Source of the DNA: Clostridia bacterium | Lineage (GTDB): Bacteria; Bacillota_A; Clostridia; Oscillospirales; CAG-382 | NCBI GenBank assembly: GCA_017517985.1 | Contig: JAFWWX010000369.1 | Span: forward strand, 1 to 20,376 | Direction of reading: 5' to 3' | DNA: 20,376 nt | Shown here: piece after piece, positions 15,954 through 20,376 of the stretch | Numbering within the stretch: position 1 is the first letter of the stretch | Layout: each line of letters starts with the position of its first letter | Translations under genes and position numbers: made by a program | The notes under the pieces: model-generated | Seen by the model: the letters and a program-made list of their open reading frames with translations, nothing else | What the model was told of the DNA's origin: nothing | The model's database searches: none

Positions 15954-16591
15954 TGCTTATAACGAAGATTTTTCATTCTTCCGGCGGTAATGAATATACA
16001 ATTGTTGATGAAACAATGTCAAAATATACCGTCACGGCAGGGGATTTTAAAAGATTTGGAATAGGATTTCCTGATAGCGACGGAGACTATCCGATAGAGT
16101 GTCCGGATAACTTCCGGGAACACTTCAGAGATAGTGCAGATAAACTACGCTGTGTGAAATATCTGCAATGGTACATAAGCTCATACGGTGAGAAAAGTAA
16201 AAAAAGACTTTTGGAAAAATGCCGTGAAAACGATTATTCGCAGAATACAGCAGAGCAGGCGATAGAGCTTCTTTGCGAGTTTTCCGTAATAGATGAGGTC
16301 TATGCCTGTGAAAGAAGAATATCTGTATATGCAAGAGAGAAGCTGTACGGAAAATATCGCATAAAGCAGGAGCTTTCTGCAAAGGGTTATGAAAAAGAAA
16401 GTATAACCGAAGCCTTTGAAAGATGCGAAATTGACTTTTATGAAAACGCGGTATATATGTACCGGAAGATAACCAAAAACGGTGAACCGGAAGATTTTCG
16501 TGCAAAAAAGAAAATTGCCGATAAAATGGTTCGCTACGGTTATACCTACGATGAAATAAAATATGCGTCATCGGTGGAATATGAGGATTGA
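15953..16591 (+). CDS. recX: Regulatory protein RecX
   Basis: A 212-residue RecX, which binds RecA filaments and limits or remodels them. The all-helical repeats are recognisable: KYLQWYISSYGEKSKKRLLEK (about 64-84), then VIDEVYACERRISVYAREKLYGKYRIKQELSAKGYEKESI (about 112-151), the family core. A beta-type N-terminal extension of about 60 residues precedes this, as in Bacillus-type RecX. The ATG at 15953 shares one base with the recA stop. The pair ends at a long hairpin with a T-run at 16603-16661. Confidence 0.93.
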   Translation: MLITKIFHSSGGNEYTIVDETMSKYTVTAGDFKRFGIGFPDSDGDYPIECPDNFREHFRDSADKLRCVKYLQWYISSYGEKSKKRLLEKCRENDYSQNTAEQAIELLCEFSVIDEVYACERRISVYAREKLYGKYRIKQELSAKGYEKESITEAFERCEIDFYENAVYMYRKITKNGEPEDFRAKKKIADKMVRYGYTYDEIKYASSVEYED

Positions 16592-16602
16592 ATAATAAAG
16601 TA

Positions 16603-16661
16603 AGTGTATCGGAATATTTTGGCGATTTTTGTCGATGTTATTTTGATACACTGTCTTTTTT
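16603..16661 (+). terminator. Long hairpin terminator after recX
   Basis: AGTGTATCGGAATA (16603-16616) pairs continuously over 14 positions, two of them G-U, with TATTTTGATACACT (16639-16652). The 22-nt loop contains a small CGA/TCG hairpin, and GTC and six T (16656-16661) follow. It starts 12 nt after recX and ends 22 nt before the next ATG, so the next gene is either read through it or controlled by it. Confidence 0.75.
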
Positions 16662-16683
16662 GAATATGCGAGAGGAAAATAGT

Positions 16684-17913
16684 ATGAAGGCAGAAAGAAA
16701 ATTCCCCGGAGTTACAGTTACAAAAAAGGCTGAAATATCAATAAAAAAGGGACACCCCTGGGTGTATGCAGAGGAAATAACCGAAGGCGCAGAAAAGCTT
16801 TTGGGGCAGCTTTATGCGGATGTTTTTTCTCAGAAAGGCGCATATCTCGGAACGGGGTTTGTAAGTGAAAAAAGTAAAATCCGTATAAGAATACTTTCAA
16901 ATAACGCCAACGAGAGTTTTGGTGATGCTTTCTATGAGAGACGCGTAAAATATGCAGTTGACTACAGAAAAACCGTAATGGGTGAGGATTTTTCTGCCTG
17001 TCGTCTTATTTTTGGAGAAGCTGACGGATTTCCCGGACTTACTGTTGACAGATTCAATAATATACTTGTTGCTCAGGTGCTGTCCTACGGAACAGAACAG
17101 GTAAAAAAGACAATATTTGAAAGCCTTATAAAATATCTCAGGAGTCTTGGAGAAAAAATCGACGGACTTTATGAGCGTAATGATGTGGCAATTCGCGAAC
17201 TTGAAGGTCTTGTACAGTATAAGGGCTGGTTTGAAACAGAACTCTGCGACCATCCGTCTTTGACATCTACAGAGTTTTACGAAAACGGAATAAAGTATAC
17301 CGTAGATTTTGAAAACGGACAAAAAACCGGATTTTTTCTTGACCAGAAATATAACAGAAGAGCAGTTTCAAAGATAGCAAAAGATAAAACTGTACTTGAT
17401 TGCTTTACTCATACCGGCTCCTTCGCTCTCAATGCGGCAATTGGCGGTGCAAAGAGCGTTACGGCAGTTGATATATCCGAAAGTGCTTGCGATATGGCAA
17501 GAAAAAATGCGCAGGTGAACGGACTTTCCGACAAAATGGAATTTTATGCAACAGATGTATTTGATTTGCTTACAGAGCTTTCAGAAAAGAAAAATTCTCC
17601 ATACGATTTCATAATTCTTGATCCGCCGGCATTTACAAAAAGCAGAAAGACAGTAAAGAATGCCGAGAGGGGATATAAGGAAATAAACTATAAGGCAATG
17701 AAGCTTTTACCAAGAGGCGGATACCTTGCGACCTGCTCCTGCTCTCATTTTATGAAAGACGAGCTATTTGTGAAAATGCTTTTTTCTGCCGCACACGATG
17801 CCGGAGTACAGCTAAAGCAAATAGAAGCAAGACAGCAGAGCTGTGACCATCCGATACTTTGGAGCGTTCCTGAAACAGATTATCTTAAGTTTTATATTTT
17901 TCAGATAGTTTGA
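16684..17913 (+). CDS. Class I SAM-dependent rRNA methyltransferase, RlmI-like
   Basis: A 409-residue COG1092 (RlmI/YccW-type) enzyme. It has an N-terminal PUA domain (VTVTKKAEISIKKGHPWVYAEEI at about residues 9-31), a central EEHEB-type domain, and a C-terminal Rossmann methyltransferase. Motif I is VLDCFTHTGSFALNAA at 237-252, the SAM-binding acidic strand VTAVDIS near 260, and DPPAF at 313-317. The E. coli homologue makes m5C1962 in 23S rRNA; the exact site is not fixed by sequence. I start at ATG 16684, with GAGAGG 8 nt upstream. An in-frame TTG at 16588 would place the N-terminus across the terminator hairpin. No clear promoter of its own is seen. Confidence 0.88.
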   Translation: MKAERKFPGVTVTKKAEISIKKGHPWVYAEEITEGAEKLLGQLYADVFSQKGAYLGTGFVSEKSKIRIRILSNNANESFGDAFYERRVKYAVDYRKTVMGEDFSACRLIFGEADGFPGLTVDRFNNILVAQVLSYGTEQVKKTIFESLIKYLRSLGEKIDGLYERNDVAIRELEGLVQYKGWFETELCDHPSLTSTEFYENGIKYTVDFENGQKTGFFLDQKYNRRAVSKIAKDKTVLDCFTHTGSFALNAAIGGAKSVTAVDISESACDMARKNAQVNGLSDKMEFYATDVFDLLTELSEKKNSPYDFIILDPPAFTKSRKTVKNAERGYKEINYKAMKLLPRGGYLATCSCSHFMKDELFVKMLFSAAHDAGVQLKQIEARQQSCDHPILWSVPETDYLKFYIFQIV

Positions 17914-17965
17914 TATAGAACTTTTTGATTAAAATGACGAAAATGCTTAAAATATATAAAAGCTA

Positions 17966-17994
17966 TTGAAAAAAGCGGGAATGTGTGATACAAT
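17966..17994 (+). promoter_or_regulatory. Sigma-A promoter of the UPF0371 gene
   Basis: TTGAAA (17966-17971) and TACAAT (17989-17994) are separated by 17 nt. The start site would be near 18001, leaving a leader of about 60 nt before the ATG at 18060. Confidence 0.78.
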
Positions 17995-18059
17995 AATAAG
18001 GTTATTAAAACAAGGCAAAAACCAATGAGAAGCAGGCGAAAGGAACGGAATTTAAACAG

Positions 18060-19544
18060 ATGAGAATAGGGTTTGACAACGACAAATATGTCGAATTGCA
18101 ATCAAAAAATATCATAGAAAGAATAGAAAAATTCGGAGGAAAGCTGTATCTTGAATTTGGCGGAAAGCTCTTTGACGATCTTCACGCCGCAAGAGTACTT
18201 CCCGGATTTGCACCGGATGCAAAGGTGAGACTGCTTCAGACAATGAAGGAGAAAACAGAAATAATAGTTACAATAAACGCAGCGGATATCGAAAAGAAAA
18301 AAATTCGTGCGGACTTTGGCATCTCCTATGATATGGACGTTCTTCGCCTTATTGATAACCTTAGAAGTCTTGATATATATGTAAGTGCAATTGTTGTCAC
18401 CCAGTATACAGGTCAGCCCTCAGCGGATATATTCAAAAAGAAGCTTGAGAGGAGAGGGGAAAGGGTTTACTTCCACAAAATGATAGCAGGATATCCTAAC
18501 AATGTTGATACCATTGTTTCGGATGAAGGCTACGGAGCAAATCCCTTTGTTGAAACCACAAGACCCCTTGTTGTAATTACAGCACCGGGCCCTGGAAGCG
18601 GAAAGCTTGCAACCTGCCTTTCCCAGATGTATCACGAGCATAAAAGAGGAATCAGCGCCGGATATGCAAAGTTTGAGACATTCCCTATATGGAATATACC
18701 CTTAAAGCATCCGGTGAATTTAGCATACGAGTCTGCAACCTGCGACCTTCGTGATGTTAATATGATTGACCCCTATCATCTTGAAGCATACGGCAAAACA
18801 ACCGTAAACTATAATAGAGATGTTGAAGCCTTTCCTGTTGTAAAGACTATTATTTCAAAGATTACCGGAGACGATAATCTTTACAGATCACCTACAGATA
18901 TGGGTGTTAATATGGCAGGCTATGCAATAGTGGACGACGAGGCAGTAAGAGATGCCGCAAAGCAGGAAATTATACGCCGTTCCTATAAGGCATGGTGCGA
19001 CTATAAAAACGGACTTGTTGATATAGAGGTTGCACACAGAGCCGAGGCTCTTATGCAGGAGGCAGGCGTCACTGTAGACCAGCGCCCCGTTGTTGCCGCA
19101 GCTCTTAAAAAGGCAGAGGAAAGCGAAGTTCAGGCAATTGCAATTCAGCTTCACGACGGAAAGATTGTTACAGGCAAATCAGGCGAAATGCTTGGTGCGG
19201 CGGCTGCTGCAGTTATAAATGCAATAAAGTATCTTGCAGGGATAAAGGATGAGATGCTCCTTATTTCTCCGGTTATTCTTGAAGCTATACGCAATATGAA
19301 AAAGAATACCCTTGGAAGAAATGTAACAAAGCTTAATCTTGAAGAAGCTCTTATTGCGATGAGCATTTGTGCTGCAACAAATCCTATTGTTGAAGAAGCG
19401 GTAAAACAGCTTGAAAAGCTTAAATATACCGAGGCACACTATACAAAGATGCTTAATCCTCAGGATGAGATAACATTCAGAAAGCTGAATATCAACATTA
19501 CTTGTGAGCCTGAGTTTATGTCACAGAATCTTTATAATCAGTAA
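18060..19544 (+). CDS. UPF0371 / DUF1846 family protein
   Basis: A 494-residue protein of the UPF0371 (DUF1846) family, common in Firmicutes and Actinobacteria; structures exist but the biochemical role is not established. The beginning (MRIGFDNDKYVELQSKNIIERI) and the stretch GGKLYLEFGGKLFDDLHAARVLPGF are strongly conserved in the family, which supports the ATG at 18060, although the AAAGGA at 18039-18044 is a long 15 nt away. APGPGSGKLAT at 175-185 resembles a nucleotide-binding loop but is not a canonical Walker A. No signal peptide or membrane segment is seen, so it is cytoplasmic. It is a one-gene unit between a good promoter and a strong terminator. Confidence 0.93.
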   Translation: MRIGFDNDKYVELQSKNIIERIEKFGGKLYLEFGGKLFDDLHAARVLPGFAPDAKVRLLQTMKEKTEIIVTINAADIEKKKIRADFGISYDMDVLRLIDNLRSLDIYVSAIVVTQYTGQPSADIFKKKLERRGERVYFHKMIAGYPNNVDTIVSDEGYGANPFVETTRPLVVITAPGPGSGKLATCLSQMYHEHKRGISAGYAKFETFPIWNIPLKHPVNLAYESATCDLRDVNMIDPYHLEAYGKTTVNYNRDVEAFPVVKTIISKITGDDNLYRSPTDMGVNMAGYAIVDDEAVRDAAKQEIIRRSYKAWCDYKNGLVDIEVAHRAEALMQEAGVTVDQRPVVAAALKKAEESEVQAIAIQLHDGKIVTGKSGEMLGAAAAAVINAIKYLAGIKDEMLLISPVILEAIRNMKKNTLGRNVTKLNLEEALIAMSICAATNPIVEEAVKQLEKLKYTEAHYTKMLNPQDEITFRKLNINITCEPEFMSQNLYNQ

Positions 19545-19551
19545 AATTTTA

Positions 19552-19579
19552 CGGGAGGCGAAAGCCTCCCGACTTTTTT
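19552..19579 (+). terminator. Intrinsic terminator after the UPF0371 gene
   Basis: CGGGAGGC (19552-19559) pairs perfectly with GCCTCCCG (19564-19571) around a GAAA tetraloop, followed by AC and six T (19574-19579). It begins 8 nt after the stop codon. Confidence 0.95.
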
Positions 19580-19618
19580 GCAAAATAAAGGAGCTGTAGC
19601 AAAATGAATTGTTACAGC
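19580..19618 (-). terminator. Possible terminator of addA
   Basis: On the minus strand GCTGTAACA (complement of 19610-19618) pairs with TGCTACAGC (complement of 19593-19601) with one mispair-tolerated wobble, followed by CTCCTTTATTTTG. The U-tract is broken, so efficiency is uncertain, but it is downstream of addA. Confidence 0.4.
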
Positions 19619-19648
19619 CCGTGTATTGTATAAAAGCAATAAATGCTT

Positions 19649-19676
19649 GTAGGGAACGATCTGGATGTCGTTCCGC
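19649..19676. repeat. REP-like palindromic element
   Basis: GTAGGGAACGA and TCGTTCCGC form an inverted repeat: GGAACGA at 19653-19659 pairs with TCGTTCC at 19668-19674 around TCTGGATG. A GTAGGG lead followed by a short palindrome and CGC resembles dispersed extragenic palindromes I recall from gut Clostridia genomes. Only one copy is in this window, so the dispersed nature is inferred. A smaller AAGCA/TGCTT hairpin (19634-19648) abuts it. Confidence 0.45.
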
Positions 19677-19718
19677 ATTTTATGTGCCTTCCGAATTTTA
19701 CTAAAACACCTTTTAATA

Positions 19719-20376
19719 TTACACATAAATCTCAATTTCCCGTGACAGTGCAAAGGAATAAACATAAACCTTTGATACGGATTTCTGAGTGATTTCTTCT
19801 ATAGCACGTTTGTAATATCCAAGCTGTTCGGTGTGGCGTTTTCGCAGAATATCCTCACCGCCGGCTTCGGATACTCTGTCGGTTTTGAAATCAACAAGTG
19901 TCAGTGTTCCGTCGGTATTTTCAAAATAAAGGTCGGAGACACCCTGAACAAGAATAAATTCATCGGAAAGTCTATCATCATATTTTTCCGTAAATTCTGA
20001 TGCCGGAAGCATAAGATTAAATCTGCGTTCACGGTAAAGTTTCGGTGCATTTTTTATATTCTTATAAAGATTACTTCTGATAAATCCGTCAAGAACATCA
20101 AGGTCAACAATATCACGCATTCTTTTGGTGATAAAACCACATTCAAGAAGCCTGTCAGCCTCTTTTTTCGCACCGTACTTTTCAAGTAGTTCATAATCTG
20201 AAAACTGCATAAAGATATGTGCGGCAGTCCCTTTTTCTGCACCGTCTGCCTCGGAAGTATCATTCATAAATCTAGGCATTGCCTTGAGTACCGTTTTCAT
20301 CTGTACCTTTTCTTCCTCGTCAAGAAGTCCCTTTTTCAACTGTGAGACGGAAATTTTTGCAGACATATTTGAAAGA
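19719..20376 (-). CDS. addA: ATP-dependent helicase/nuclease subunit AddA, C-terminal part (5' end outside window)
   Basis: About 219 residues of the C-terminus, read on the minus strand and open at the right edge. They form the RecB-type nuclease domain of AddA, part of the AddAB helicase-nuclease that processes double-strand breaks for RecA loading. KISVSQLKK and GTAAHIFMQ begin the domain. The catalytic segments are QGVSDLYFE (acidic ligand), LVDFKTDRV (Asp and Lys of the DxK motif) and QLGYYKRAIEEI (motif with Gln and Tyr). The four-cysteine iron-sulphur cluster belongs to AddB and is not expected here. The frame stays open upstream of the ATG at 20364-20366, so that codon is internal. 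RecA, encoded 5 kb away on the other strand, acts in the same pathway. Confidence 0.93.
   Translation of the reverse strand, partial: LSNMSAKISVSQLKKGLLDEEEKVQMKTVLKAMPRFMNDTSEADGAEKGTAAHIFMQFSDYELLEKYGAKKEADRLLECGFITKRMRDIVDLDVLDGFIRSNLYKNIKNAPKLYRERRFNLMLPASEFTEKYDDRLSDEFILVQGVSDLYFENTDGTLTLVDFKTDRVSEAGGEDILRKRHTEQLGYYKRAIEEITQKSVSKVYVYSFALSREIEIYV

Noticed and set aside
18585..18620. Walker A P-loop in the UPF0371 protein
   Set aside because: APGPGSGKLAT lacks the GKS/GKT ending and no Walker B is apparent, so ATPase activity is not claimed.

Overview
The window looks like a chromosomal housekeeping segment from a low- to mid-GC Clostridia bacterium, most likely Oscillospiraceae/Ruminococcus-like. 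The grounds are the Firmicutes-type nusA operon (rimP-nusA-ylxR-ylxQ-infB-rbfA), a ThiT thiamine transporter under a TPP riboswitch, the AddA nuclease, a YhaN-type ATPase, a YycH/YycI-like pair, sigma-A promoters close to TTGACA-17-TATAAT and strong GGAGG-type ribosome binding sites. The genus is a guess. I see no phage, insertion sequence, CRISPR array, tRNA or rRNA.

Layout. 1-161 is the tail of an unidentified protein. 207-2420 is a YhaN/SbcC-type ABC ATPase. 2550-2732 is a 60-residue cysteine-containing protein with its own terminator, which also faces the convergent thiT gene (2793-3338, minus). thiT has a complete regulatory leader: promoter, TPP aptamer and intrinsic terminator. Diverging from it, behind a consensus promoter, is a PhnP-like metallo-beta-lactamase-fold hydrolase (3771-4586).

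The largest block is the translation/transcription operon at 4763-10784: rimP, nusA, ylxR/rnpM, ylxQ, infB, rbfA. It couples ribosome maturation (RimP, RbfA), transcription elongation and termination (NusA), RNase P modulation (YlxR) and translation initiation (IF2). An intrinsic terminator lies between its promoter and rimP, the right geometry for NusA autoregulation by attenuation. In place of the usual truB/ribF genes, a YycH-like and YycI-like membrane-anchored pair (10891-13265) and murA (13366-14640) follow rbfA, so envelope genes sit directly behind the translation block.

Next come recA-recX (overlapping stop/start), closed by a long hairpin terminator, an RlmI-type rRNA methyltransferase, a single-gene unit for a UPF0371/DUF1846 protein with a consensus-like promoter and a GAAA-tetraloop terminator, and on the minus strand the nuclease end of addA running off the window.

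I found no clear new multi-gene system. The points most worth a second look are the attenuator ahead of rimP, the YycHI-like pair without WalRK beside murA, the small cysteine protein, the 51-bp tandem repeats inside infB, the acidic insertion in NusA, the 43-nt hairpin between rbfA and the yycH-like gene, and a REP-like palindrome near 19650.
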